Source: an uncultured Methanomassiliicoccus sp.
GTDB lineage: Archaea; Thermoplasmatota; Thermoplasmata; Methanomassiliicoccales; Methanomassiliicoccaceae
DNA: 64,000 bases
Direction: 5' to 3'
Assembly (NCBI GenBank): GCA_905203995.1
Contig: CAJKXZ010000002.1
Coordinates: 186,001-250,000, forward strand
Shown piece after piece: positions 14,579 to 23,344 of the stretch; the stretch's first letter is position 1; each line of letters opens with the position of its first letter. A model generated the notes under the pieces. The model saw only the letters and a list, made by a program, of their open reading frames with translations, was not told the DNA's origin and ran no database searches. Both the position numbers and the translations under genes were made by a program.

Positions 14579-15207
14579 ATTCCAAAAGAGAAAGTGTTGA
14601 ATTTATCTTGGACCCTCTGGCAAAAGCGTTATCAAAGGTTCATCCCAACACATTATCATGGATAGCTTTTGCATTAGCTGTTGTATCCGGCCTACTGATC
14701 TATTTTAGCTATGATTTTCATCCCTACGCGCTGTTACCGCTAGCAGCAATCGTTGTGATCTTAAGCGGATTTTTTGATGCTATCGATGGAAAGGTTGCCA
14801 GATTAACATTTAAGAGTTCCAAACGCGGAGACTTGCTTGATCATGTTTTAGACCGTTACGCAGACATAATCATGATCGGCTCAGTGGCGGTAAGCGCTTG
14901 GTGCAGTCCCTACATTGGCATATTAGCGATTATTGGTGTGTTATTAACCAGTTACATGGGAACCCAGTGCCAGGCAATGGGTGCTGGCCGATTGTACAGT
15001 GGACTGCTAGGCAGAGCAGACCGCGTGGTACTTTTAACATTAGCGCCGATAGTTCAAGTGATTTTGATGGCCATTACTGGCAGTGCCTGGATTACCATTG
15101 GCGATTATTCAATAACGATCTTTGGCATTGTAATGCTGTGGTTTGCAATCATCGGCAATCTTACTGCGGTTCAGCGTGCGATCAAGATTTGGAAGATGCT
15201 CGATTGA
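14569..15207 (+). CDS. CDP-archaeol phosphatidyltransferase, archaetidylinositol-phosphate synthase type
   Basis: A membrane-embedded CDP-alcohol phosphatidyltransferase that joins CDP-archaeol to an alcohol headgroup. The full active-site motif is present: D70, D73-G74, A77-R78, G87, D91 and D95 (Dx2DGx2ARx8Gx3Dx3D). Six hydrophobic segments are predicted in 212 residues. The likely substrate is L-myo-inositol 1-phosphate, as in the archaeal enzymes of this group, but that is inferred from family. It is the last gene of the truA operon and its 3' end overlaps priL by 26 bases. Confidence 0.85.
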   Translation: MVLDSKRESVEFILDPLAKALSKVHPNTLSWIAFALAVVSGLLIYFSYDFHPYALLPLAAIVVILSGFFDAIDGKVARLTFKSSKRGDLLDHVLDRYADIIMIGSVAVSAWCSPYIGILAIIGVLLTSYMGTQCQAMGAGRLYSGLLGRADRVVLLTLAPIVQVILMAITGSAWITIGDYSITIFGIVMLWFAIIGNLTAVQRAIKIWKMLD

Positions 15208-16240
15208 TCGTAGCCTGAGGCTTTCGAGGGTTGTTTTTGATCCGATAATAAATCAAAGGATGAACAACCTTCGCCTTAGGATTTTCACAGAGCTTATCTG
15301 GTTCAAAACAAACACCATAGCTTTTCATGGTAGAGCATTCCGGAGGAACATATTCTGTCCCAGAAATCTCCCCCGTGATGTGCTCTATCTGATATTTTGT
15401 TTTAGAGACATCAAAGTCTGGTGAAGATGCAAATAGCGCTAGAATGTCATCTACCGAGAGGCCAATATGATGTAGAAAAGTAGTTAAGGCGAATCTTCCA
15501 GAATGGGGAAGGTTTTCTCCAGCCTGGGCCATAGCAATCAAATGCTTCATGCAAGGAGGAAAGTTCTCAACAGTTACTTTACCAAAATCTTGGGCACTGA
15601 TTTGACTTCTCCGGATATCTGCACGGCCTTTCAAATCAGAAATGTCGCTGGAAAGTGATTTTTTAATTGAATCGGGAATATTCAGAGGCAACTCTTGTTC
15701 AATCCTGTCCTGTAGTGCCTGCTGCATTAAACGAGCGAATTTAATCTGATTTAAAGAGACCATACCGTTTTCGATTTCAATATTGATTAATTTCCATTCC
15801 TTACTTCTCATTCGTGAAGCAAGTCTGAGATAATCAGAAAAATGAATAGCGAGCTGCTCTTCATCAAACCTTGTTGTAATCCCCAGCTGATATGCAACGT
15901 CCTCTACAACCTCAAGCTCTTCGTGCTCCAATCGTTCAGCTAAGGTCACACCTTCCGCAAGCGCATAACGCTTGATAAGAAATTTATCGCCTACACCTGA
16001 GACTAGGATTCTCGCAATTGCATATGAAAGAATTTCTTCCAGACATTCTTCATCATTGCTCATGGAACGAAATTGAATTTCGCCATATTCCAGAGCGTCA
16101 ATTACTCTAGCTTTTGCCCTTTTCCTTGCCGGCAAGTACAGTTCATGAGTGATGACGTCGTCTAAGGAGACTTCTCGCTCATCGATGTACTCAATAGCGT
16201 CCTTGACAAAAGGGTATTTGGCGAAGTGCAAAACTTCCAT
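15182..16240 (-). CDS. priL: DNA primase large subunit PriL
   Basis: The Fe-S subunit of archaeal/eukaryotic-type primase, which regulates primer initiation and length. Four conserved cysteines (about 230, 302, 311, 318, in FPPCMKHL, PPECST, GVCFEP, KLCEN) ligate the 4Fe-4S cluster of the C-terminal domain. The N-terminal helical domain binds PriS. The ATG at 16240 is preferred; a TTG at 16258 would add six residues. Neither has a clear ribosome-binding site. Its partner priS lies 28 kb away at 44-45 kb. The 26-base 3' overlap with the lipid gene is the longest in the window. Confidence 0.93.
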   Translation of the reverse strand: MEVLHFAKYPFVKDAIEYIDEREVSLDDVITHELYLPARKRAKARVIDALEYGEIQFRSMSNDEECLEEILSYAIARILVSGVGDKFLIKRYALAEGVTLAERLEHEELEVVEDVAYQLGITTRFDEEQLAIHFSDYLRLASRMRSKEWKLINIEIENGMVSLNQIKFARLMQQALQDRIEQELPLNIPDSIKKSLSSDISDLKGRADIRRSQISAQDFGKVTVENFPPCMKHLIAMAQAGENLPHSGRFALTTFLHHIGLSVDDILALFASSPDFDVSKTKYQIEHITGEISGTEYVPPECSTMKSYGVCFEPDKLCENPKAKVVHPLIYYRIKNNPRKPQATINRASSKS

Positions 16241-16302
16241 TGCAGTAGTACAGTACAACAGGGCTAAAAAAGGTTAAGGGTGCGGCGAGTGCCGCTTGAT
16301 GT

Positions 16303-16845
16303 TTAAAGTACGTCAGATGGTATGTCATTAGGTGTAACGCTTGGGGGTACATCATCTGCAGTATCAAACGCTTTGTACACTAACGAAACATATTGAGGTG
16401 CATTGCCTGATAAGACATCATCCATCGCAAGTTCAGAATATCTAAATGAGTCTGATTGTTCATCCCAAGTATAGAACACCCAATATGTCCATAGACCAGT
16501 TGTCTGATTTTGTGTTGAAGACAGGTCGAATAAGGAACTCATATATTTTCCTGTTCCACCAGCCATATCTTCCACCTGTATGCTCCAAGAGTTATCTTTG
16601 CATGCGTTTTCAATCGCGTCTAATACATTGTCCCCAGTGCCCTTTACCCAAAATCCACTTTCCAGAGCTGCTTTGCCTGGTGAAGTGGAAGTGTAGGAAT
16701 CATCCAATGGTTCTGTTTGCACATATATGTAGAACACATCTGATTTTTCAGCCTTGTTATCATCACTTAGCAATGCATATGCGCCTACTGCAGCAACAGC
16801 AATGACTAAAATAACAATGATGCCGATTATATACTGTTTCTTCAT
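16303..16845 (-). CDS. Membrane-anchored exported protein, unknown function
   Basis: The 180-residue product begins with a basic n-region (MKKQ) and one hydrophobic helix (about 5-26), then an acidic extracellular domain rich in Trp, Tyr and Ser. Segments such as FWVKGTGDNVLDAIENA and GLWTYWVFYTWDE weakly recall DUF4430 (transcobalamin-like) domains, but I cannot confirm this. No lipobox Cys follows the helix. The ATG at 16845 has GAGGT six bases upstream. Probably an uncleaved-anchor or secreted surface protein. It is separated from priL by about 60 bases. Confidence 0.6.
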   Translation of the reverse strand: MKKQYIIGIIVILVIAVAAVGAYALLSDDNKAEKSDVFYIYVQTEPLDDSYTSTSPGKAALESGFWVKGTGDNVLDAIENACKDNSWSIQVEDMAGGTGKYMSSLFDLSSTQNQTTGLWTYWVFYTWDEQSDSFRYSELAMDDVLSGNAPQYVSLVYKAFDTADDVPPSVTPNDIPSDVL

Positions 16846-16966
16846 TAGAATACCTCAAACGAGTGTATCCAAAAACTGAATTTAGCTATTTAAAGAGTGT
16901 ATGGCATATATCGTAAAATAGAATGCTGAATATTAATCTGGCATCATCAGGATAAGGATTAAGCAC

Positions 16967-17470
16967 TTAATTGGAATATTTTCCTTTCAGCGTGTAAGTC
17001 TCCAAGATGTGCCCCTCCATTTTCCACCACAGCTCATTCAGCAGAAATCCATTTTTAAGATCAAGAAGGGTGTCTAAAGCAAAGATATGCAACTCATAGG
17101 TGTGCATTCCATTAGGGGGCGCCATACCGCCATAAAAACTTGATTCTTCGGCACTTTGATTGCCGCCCTGGATGCTCATAAAACTATTCACACCTTGGAT
17201 GAAATCAGTTGCAGTTTGGCTTTCATTCTCAATCACTTCCGTCTTGGTGATGTTAGCAGCCGTCCAATGAATCCACGAAAAACCCTTCGTGACGGGGAAG
17301 GCATCCTTGTCTTCAAGAATTAATGCAAACGACTTTGTATTCTCCGGCTCACCCTGAATTTTAAAAGGAAGAGAGTAGGTTGGCATACCGTTTTTATTGA
17401 TGTATGCACCCTTAGAGCCATATTTGTCTTCGATTACCCCATCGATAATTCCGCTACTTGTAACAATCAT
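16967..17470 (-). CDS. PEBP/YbhB-YbcL family protein
   Basis: A phosphatidylethanolamine-binding-protein-like cytosolic protein. Family marks are LILEDKDAFP, the SWIHWTAANI strand (replacing the usual WVLWNI) and a late YELHIFALD segment. The usual ligand-site DPD is EDKD here. The ATG at 17470 (MIVTSSGI) matches the family N-terminus and has GTGAG just upstream; a TTG at 17485 would add five residues. Function in prokaryotes is unclear. It is divergent from the corrinoid activator gene, about 80 bases away. Confidence 0.85.
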   Translation of the reverse strand: MIVTSSGIIDGVIEDKYGSKGAYINKNGMPTYSLPFKIQGEPENTKSFALILEDKDAFPVTKGFSWIHWTAANITKTEVIENESQTATDFIQGVNSFMSIQGGNQSAEESSFYGGMAPPNGMHTYELHIFALDTLLDLKNGFLLNELWWKMEGHILETYTLKGKYSN

Positions 17471-17552
17471 ATTCTCACGCTTCAAATGTTCTAACTAGCT
17501 CTACTTAATAACGAGGCAAGCAGATTAATAGCATATCTAAGATTTCTATAGC

Positions 17553-19289
17553 GTGAAACACACTGTCACATTTTACCCAGGAAACAGAACAATATGCGTT
17601 GAAGATCAAACAACTATTCTTCAAGCCGCGGTAGATGCAGGGGTAGACATTGGTGGAAACTGCGGAGGTACTGGTTCTTGTGGAAAATGTAAAGTGATGG
17701 TTGAAGGAAATTGTGAGAGTGAAAAAAGTCTGCATCTTTCTGAAGAAGAATACGCTCAAGGATACAGAATGGGCTGCCTCTCGCGAATTAAAGGAGATCT
17801 CACAGTATTATCTACGATCTCAACAGGTCATCAAAAGATTGCTTCCGGTTATGCGGATTGCAGTTGTAGAATTTTTTCACCCTTGGTGTCCAGCAGGGAA
17901 GTAGTCATTCCCAAAGCAAGTCTAGAAAATAATGAAGCGGATTTTGAAAGACTAAGGAGAGCTCTTGAAATAGAAACGCTTCAGAGTTTACCAACTGCCC
18001 TTAAAAAATTACCAACGGCCATTGAGAGTAAAAAAGGAAAGATCAAAACATTACTGTGGGAAGATAAGCTGCTAGATGTCCTTGCCCGTAATGAACCTAG
18101 TTATGGATTGTCTATCGATATTGGGACGACAACCATCGCTCTGGAACTTATTGATTTAAGCAATGGCCAAGTTGTAAATTCTGCGTCTGATTATAATCAC
18201 CAAATCGTCTGTGGAGAAGATGTTGTATCAAGGATGATCTATGAAGAAGAACACGGACAAGAAAGACTTACGCAACTCGTGCTGGAGACAATAAACAATC
18301 TAACTAAACAATTTAACAAAAAAATTCATGCCGTGTCGATCAGTGGTAACACGACGATGGTCCACATGTTGCTGGGATTGAATACCCACAGCATTCGCTT
18401 TGAGCCGTATGTGCCGGTAACCAATTTCCCACCAGTTTGGCGAGGTTCTGATATTGGTCTAGACGTTTTTCCAGATGCTCCCGTTTACATAATTCCTGGC
18501 TGTGCAGGGTATGTTGGCGGTGACATTACTGCTGGTATACTTGCTTCAAGAATGAATGAAGCTGAGCGCCCGTCGCTATTGATTGATGTGGGCACAAATG
18601 GAGAGATTGGCCTTGGCTGTAAAGACTGGATGCTTGCTTGCTCTACCTCGGCAGGTCCTTCCTTTGAAGGCGGCGATGTCTCGTGCGGCATGAGAGGAAT
18701 TGAAGGAGCAATTGACACAGTTAAGATCACAGATGGAAACGTTGAATACAGCGTGATCGGCGATGTTGAACCTCATGGTCTTTGCGGATCGGGAATAATT
18801 GACATTGTTGCTCAGCTATTCATGAATGGAATTATTGACAAGAAAGGACGTCTCAAAGAAAGCGAGTTTCATATTACGGATAAAATCGCGATATATGAGA
18901 GTGATGTTGAAAGCATCATCAGAACTAAAGCCGCAATTTTTGCAGGGTGCCGTGTTCTTCTTGATGCGGTTAATCTAAAGTTTAAAGATTTAGATAAAAT
19001 ATATATTGCAGGTGGTTTTGGAAATTATCTGGATATTGAAAATGCACAGATGATTGGCCTTCTGCCACCTCTTGCCAAGGAAAAATTCAAGCTGTTAGGA
19101 AATGCATCCTTAGGCGGTGCAAAGCTCTGTTTACTCTCTGCAGAAGAACGTCAAACAGCTGAAAACATCGCACGCAGCACCACTTATATTGACCTCTCCT
19201 CTTCAAATTCCTTTTTTGAGCAATATTCATCAGCGCTATTTATTCCACACACAAATGCTGAGGAATTTTCTAATTTAGGAAATCATTGA
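17553..19289 (+). CDS. Corrinoid reductive activator (RACE/RamA-like, 2Fe-2S and ASKHA domains)
   Basis: Uses ATP to reduce inactive Co(II) corrinoid back to the Co(I) state. An N-terminal 2Fe-2S ferredoxin domain carries C37, C43, C46 and C75 (GGNCGGTGSCGKC...GC). A linker leads to the DUF4445 ASKHA ATPase region, with SIDIGTTTIALELIDL, ISGNTTMVHMLLGL, LIDVGTNGEIGLG and YIAGGFGNYL. The 578-residue length fits the bacterial AcsV/RACO-type activators, not the 4Fe-4S RamA of methanogens. The start is GTG. It leads a plus-strand set with the MetE-like and CooC genes, facing acsB-cdhD-cdhE, so its substrate is most likely the CdhDE corrinoid protein. Confidence 0.88.
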   Translation: MKHTVTFYPGNRTICVEDQTTILQAAVDAGVDIGGNCGGTGSCGKCKVMVEGNCESEKSLHLSEEEYAQGYRMGCLSRIKGDLTVLSTISTGHQKIASGYADCSCRIFSPLVSSREVVIPKASLENNEADFERLRRALEIETLQSLPTALKKLPTAIESKKGKIKTLLWEDKLLDVLARNEPSYGLSIDIGTTTIALELIDLSNGQVVNSASDYNHQIVCGEDVVSRMIYEEEHGQERLTQLVLETINNLTKQFNKKIHAVSISGNTTMVHMLLGLNTHSIRFEPYVPVTNFPPVWRGSDIGLDVFPDAPVYIIPGCAGYVGGDITAGILASRMNEAERPSLLIDVGTNGEIGLGCKDWMLACSTSAGPSFEGGDVSCGMRGIEGAIDTVKITDGNVEYSVIGDVEPHGLCGSGIIDIVAQLFMNGIIDKKGRLKESEFHITDKIAIYESDVESIIRTKAAIFAGCRVLLDAVNLKFKDLDKIYIAGGFGNYLDIENAQMIGLLPPLAKEKFKLLGNASLGGAKLCLLSAEERQTAENIARSTTYIDLSSSNSFFEQYSSALFIPHTNAEEFSNLGNH

Positions 19290-19335
19290 AGTTTAAACGG
19301 GAACTATATATTGGATGCGGTTATCTCAATAGATT

Positions 19336-20355
19336 GTGGAGTGGAATTGTTCACCAAGCTGCATTGGGTCGTTACCACATTCCGACCCTGTCAAAGCCGT
19401 AGACTTTATCCTGAAATATCTAGATGAAATCCCGTCCTGGCCTCAGCTACCTATGACTGGGTTTCAAGAGAATATGTATATCCAATTTTCTCAGAATCTG
19501 CCAGGAACAAAGGTTGACAAAGAGAATAAACGGGTAAGCGTAAATCTTCTGGATTATGATCCCGAAGACATCTATATGAAGATTATTTCCGAGGATGCTG
19601 ACCTCTTTCCACTCCCTCCTGAAAACTTTTCAGGATTTTATGAGTTCATTTCACGAGATCTCCCCTCGTGCAAAGCAATCAAGGGCCAGATAACCGGGCC
19701 CATCTCCTTAGGTCTGCAGATGACTGATCAAGATGATAAGCCTGCAATATATGACCCCAGTTATGCAGAAATCTTGCGAAAAAACTTGCAGTATACTGCC
19801 ATTTGGCAAGAGAGGGAGTTAAAAAAGAAAGGTGAAAGGACGATCATTTTCATAGATGAACCATATCTAAGTATCATTGGTACACCATTTGCCAGCATAT
19901 CTCCTGCAGATGCCGTATCTTGGATCGATGAGGTCGTTTCCGGATTAGAAGATATGAAAGGGATTCATTGCTGTGCCAATACAGACTGGCCATTGGTAAT
20001 GAGCATGAACATCGATGTCTTGTCTTTCGATGCTTATGATTATGGATATACAATTGCACTTTATCCTGAAGAAGTCTCAGCTTTCCTAGAGAGGGGCGGA
20101 TGTCTTTCCTGGGGAATAATTCCCAACAATGAAGATGCTTTAAAAAATACTGATTGTGCTTCGGTGATCTCACACTTTGAACAGTTAGTTACAGACCTAG
20201 CAGGCAAAGGTGTAGATAAAGAGCTTCTGCTTAAAAATTCCATACTTACTCCCCAGTGCGGCCTGAGTGGTTTAAGTGAAGACGCCAGCGAAGATGCAAT
20301 GAAGCTTTTAATCGATGTATCTAAGGCAGTAAAAGAAAAATATTGCTTGGGATGA
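19336..20355 (+). CDS. Core MetE-like zinc methyltransferase (candidate folate-independent methionine synthase)
   Basis: A 339-residue protein matching only the catalytic half of cobalamin-independent methionine synthase, with no N-terminal folate domain. The N-terminus CIGSLPHSDP and the DEPYLS strand are family features. Predicted zinc ligands are H211 and C213 (GIHCCANTDW) and C308 (LTPQCGLSG). Core MetE proteins (MesA, MesB, MesC families) take methyl from corrinoid proteins rather than methyl-folate, and MesB/MesC are associated with the Wood-Ljungdahl pathway. Next to CdhDE, the corrinoid iron-sulfur protein is the obvious methyl donor. It starts at GTG (19336). Its TGA overlaps the ATG of cooC. 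The exact acceptor (homocysteine or another thiol) is inferred. Confidence 0.75.
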   Translation: MEWNCSPSCIGSLPHSDPVKAVDFILKYLDEIPSWPQLPMTGFQENMYIQFSQNLPGTKVDKENKRVSVNLLDYDPEDIYMKIISEDADLFPLPPENFSGFYEFISRDLPSCKAIKGQITGPISLGLQMTDQDDKPAIYDPSYAEILRKNLQYTAIWQERELKKKGERTIIFIDEPYLSIIGTPFASISPADAVSWIDEVVSGLEDMKGIHCCANTDWPLVMSMNIDVLSFDAYDYGYTIALYPEEVSAFLERGGCLSWGIIPNNEDALKNTDCASVISHFEQLVTDLAGKGVDKELLLKNSILTPQCGLSGLSEDASEDAMKLLIDVSKAVKEKYCLG

Positions 20356-21116
20356 GCATGGGACGTATTTTTGCAATAGCTGGCAAAGGCGGAGTAGGGA
20401 AAACAACTATCTCTGCCCTCTTGATAGAATACTTATCCAAAAAAAGTGGAGAAGTTCTGCTAGCAGTAGATGCAGATCCCAATTACAACTTAGGAGATCG
20501 CTTGGGTGTAGACGTTGAGAAAACAATTGGTGATCTGAGAGAAGAATTGCAAAAATCATCAGACGATGCTTCAGAGATAAGTAAACATGAGCAACTGGCA
20601 TACAATCTTCGCTTAGCCACCAAGGAAGGCAGCGGTTTTGATCTCATCACAATGGGCAGATCAGAAGGTAAAGGATGCTATTGCTACATCAATTCGATTC
20701 TCCGAGACTACTTGAGCGAAGCGATTGATCAGTATCCCTATGTGGTAATTGATAATGAAGCAGGGATGGAACACATCTCACGATTGACCTGTAAGAAGAT
20801 GGATATTCTTATTGTCGTGACGGATGCTACGGCAATAGGCTTTAAAACTGCTAAAAGAATTTTAGATCTGGCATTGAGTTTGGATCTTGAAATTGGAATG
20901 ACGGTGCTGGTTGTCAACAAAGTTTCCCAAGAAGTCCCTTGTGAATTAATACCAGATGGCTTTTCAGCAAAATATTTTATTCCATTTGATGAAACAATCG
21001 AGACCTTGACAACTGATGGTGCTCCTTTGAAGTTGGATATAAATAATTCTGGATACAAGGCAATAAAAGAAATGGCGGATAATGTTTTAATCCGCTGTAG
21101 GAAAAAGAAATTATAG
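20352..21116 (+). CDS. cooC: CooC-type nickel-insertion ATPase
   Basis: A MinD/ParA-like P-loop ATPase that helps load nickel into CO dehydrogenase or acetyl-CoA synthase. It has the deviant Walker A GKGGVGKTT, the AVDADPNYNLGDRLG segment, and the CYC (CxC) motif in GKGCYCYINS, which in CooC dimers binds metal. VVIDNEAGMEHISR is the Walker B/switch region. The start at 20352 overlaps the upstream stop as ATGA; an ATG at 20358 is also possible. Because no CODH subunit is nearby, its client here may be AcsB (AcsF-like role). It ends in a six-base overlap with cdhE. Confidence 0.88.
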   Translation: MSMGRIFAIAGKGGVGKTTISALLIEYLSKKSGEVLLAVDADPNYNLGDRLGVDVEKTIGDLREELQKSSDDASEISKHEQLAYNLRLATKEGSGFDLITMGRSEGKGCYCYINSILRDYLSEAIDQYPYVVIDNEAGMEHISRLTCKKMDILIVVTDATAIGFKTAKRILDLALSLDLEIGMTVLVVNKVSQEVPCELIPDGFSAKYFIPFDETIETLTTDGAPLKLDINNSGYKAIKEMADNVLIRCRKKKL

Positions 21117-22442
21117 GTTTTTTAGAATCTTGGGGATTCCCGAAGATTCGCGTGGTCCTACTACCACATTCATGCCACTTAGCTCTTGAAGTTTGCCAGA
21201 CATCCGTGACAACATACCAGGCATGATCACTGGTGAATTACCACATTTGGCTTTTGCATCAACGTCTGCAAGAGCAGTGGCTACCTTTTCCGGAGTTAGT
21301 TTTCCTGCCGAAAAGGCAGTCATTACTGAAAGTCCTTCAGTATCGACTACCAGTAGCCAGGCTGGCACTTTTGATTTCTCAATGTCACCTAAGACGGTAA
21401 AATAGGTAAGAGAGAAATTCGTGGTAAACAGCAACGGAGAACCATCTGTTGGATTGTTTACTGGATAAACACCAGCTTTGACTTGAATCGGAACTTGTGG
21501 ATCAGTGTAGATGTTTTGACGCAAAACAAAGAGCGGTAAAGCTTCTGAGGGTTTCAGATTGTCCAATAGTACGATTCCACCATATTTCATTGTCGAAATC
21601 ATTGCCATCTGAATAGATTTCTCAGAACCGCGTGCATCAGTAACAATTGGATAACCTAAGCCACGAAATGTTTTCTTGATCGCATTTTTTCTGACAATGG
21701 TATTTTTTTCAACGACCTGTTGAAGTGTTGATGTCTCGAGATCGATCATGAGATCTTCAACACCAGCTGCTTTTGATTTTTCAACGAGCTCGGCCAAAGT
21801 GGAAAGGTTGCCATCTCTCAGAACCAACGGACATTTTGTATTTTTAGCGATGCTGATCATTCCTTCAAGATTGTCAGCAGTAGCAGCATACAGCAAAGGC
21901 CTTTTGGCAGAGATAGCGGTAGCGGCTGCTTTCATTGAATCAATATTAGATGAAATCAGCATTAGAGGAAGATTTGTTTTAGAAGAGATTTCTTTACATA
22001 CTGAACTAAATGTGTCTGGCAGTCCACTTTTATTTTCAACAGCAATCAGATCTAAACTGAGGATTTGTCCGACTCGTTCAAACTCCAACATCGCTAATTC
22101 TTGAAGGCGACTTGTAAGATCTTCAGCTGAAAGATCATCAGGAATGGTTACTGCATAACAAGTAGGATGGAAGAATTTCTTTTCATGACGATATAGTTCT
22201 GTCTCTTCCCCCAGCTCGATCTTTTTATCACCAGTACCGACAGTAATTAAACGGATTGGCGGGGCTGATGAAGATTCCAAGGCAGCTTTTGCTTCATCAG
22301 ATATAAAGGGACAATCGGCAAGTTTCACTTTTTGATTTGCAAGCTGCATGGCAAAGGCCAAGCATGTGGGAAATCCACATTTTCCACAATTTGATTTGGG
22401 AAGAAATTTGAATATTTCAATTGCCGTAGGCATATTATTCAC
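21111..22442 (-). CDS. cdhE: Corrinoid iron-sulfur protein, large (gamma) subunit
   Basis: Carries the 4Fe-4S cluster and, with CdhD, the corrinoid that shuttles methyl to acetyl-CoA synthase. The cluster motif is C19, C22, C27 and C44 (NCGKCGFPTC...DCPF). A TIM barrel follows, then a C-terminal corrinoid-binding region with PEKVATALADVDAKAKC and VVVGPRESSGIP. The 443-residue length is normal. Its ATG overlaps the stop of cdhD by eight bases, so the operon runs acsB-cdhD-cdhE. Confidence 0.95.
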   Translation of the reverse strand: MNNMPTAIEIFKFLPKSNCGKCGFPTCLAFAMQLANQKVKLADCPFISDEAKAALESSSAPPIRLITVGTGDKKIELGEETELYRHEKKFFHPTCYAVTIPDDLSAEDLTSRLQELAMLEFERVGQILSLDLIAVENKSGLPDTFSSVCKEISSKTNLPLMLISSNIDSMKAAATAISAKRPLLYAATADNLEGMISIAKNTKCPLVLRDGNLSTLAELVEKSKAAGVEDLMIDLETSTLQQVVEKNTIVRKNAIKKTFRGLGYPIVTDARGSEKSIQMAMISTMKYGGIVLLDNLKPSEALPLFVLRQNIYTDPQVPIQVKAGVYPVNNPTDGSPLLFTTNFSLTYFTVLGDIEKSKVPAWLLVVDTEGLSVMTAFSAGKLTPEKVATALADVDAKAKCGNSPVIMPGMLSRMSGKLQELSGMNVVVGPRESSGIPKILKNL

Positions 22443-23331
22443 CTCTCAGATCGCTGATAGCGTCTGAAACTATCTTTGCTGCATTTTTATTCCTAATTAT
22501 TACAATATCCGCTCCAGACATTAAAGCAGCTAAGGCCGTGGCCGTTTCCCACCACATGCCGCGTTCTTCTACGTCACCCCATGAAGGGTTTTCTTCTGTC
22601 GCTTCTCGCGCATCCCAGGCGGCTGTGGAATCACAGATCATCGGCGGCTGCAGCATTCGATCATTCATCAAGGCGGCAATTCGAATCCGTTCATTAACAG
22701 AATATGAGTATTCCAGACCCATGCCGAGTCCTGCCATGAGCGGATCCATAAGAATGTTATCTAATTTCACGCCAAAGTCACTTAAGAGAATATTCATCTG
22801 TTTTGCAAGATTGATATCTAGATTAGAAAATGCGACAACTCCATGACCATTGGCCATAGCTGCTGCGGAAGCACTTTTATAAGTATTCTCATTAGCCTGG
22901 CCAATTATCAGTCGCTTAGAAGAGCAGGAATTACAGACTACTTCCAGAACTTTAGGATCTTTTTCTTCATTGCCTGAACCATAGACAATCACGGGCACGT
23001 TTACTGCTTCAAGAACCTCATTGACAATTTTTGCCGCATCCTCAGGAGAACGGTCTTTAGTTTCAGGATCAGTAGATAATAATTTTAAACAAATTAAATC
23101 AGCATGATATTCTTCCACCCAGGTTTTTGCCTGGTTAACGGCATTTTCATTGCAAAAAGCAACTATTTCGGGATCGTCAATAACTTCACCAGCAATCAAT
23201 TGCCGCCGGCCTAAGCCCTCGTAGGACAAGAAAGGCATTCCCTGTTCTCCACCAACTTTCATCTCCGCGGATAGGGGGACCTCAGTTATTTTTCCAGACC
23301 ATTTTTCTTTAGGAATTGGTACTTCCGACAT
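22435..23331 (-). CDS. cdhD: Corrinoid iron-sulfur protein, small (delta) subunit
   Basis: The TIM-barrel partner of CdhE; together they bind the corrinoid at their interface. Marks include the barrel strand segments VNVPVIVYGSGNEEKDP and NILMDPLMAGLGMGLEYSYS, and MICDSTAAWDAREA near the C-terminus. At 298 residues it is closer to bacterial AcsD (about 310) than to the longer archaeal CdhD (about 400). It lies 13 bases after acsB and overlaps cdhE by eight. Co-translation with both is likely. Confidence 0.93.
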   Translation of the reverse strand: MSEVPIPKEKWSGKITEVPLSAEMKVGGEQGMPFLSYEGLGRRQLIAGEVIDDPEIVAFCNENAVNQAKTWVEEYHADLICLKLLSTDPETKDRSPEDAAKIVNEVLEAVNVPVIVYGSGNEEKDPKVLEVVCNSCSSKRLIIGQANENTYKSASAAAMANGHGVVAFSNLDINLAKQMNILLSDFGVKLDNILMDPLMAGLGMGLEYSYSVNERIRIAALMNDRMLQPPMICDSTAAWDAREATEENPSWGDVEERGMWWETATALAALMSGADIVIIRNKNAAKIVSDAISDLRGE

Positions 23332-23344
23332 AAATTAACCTCAG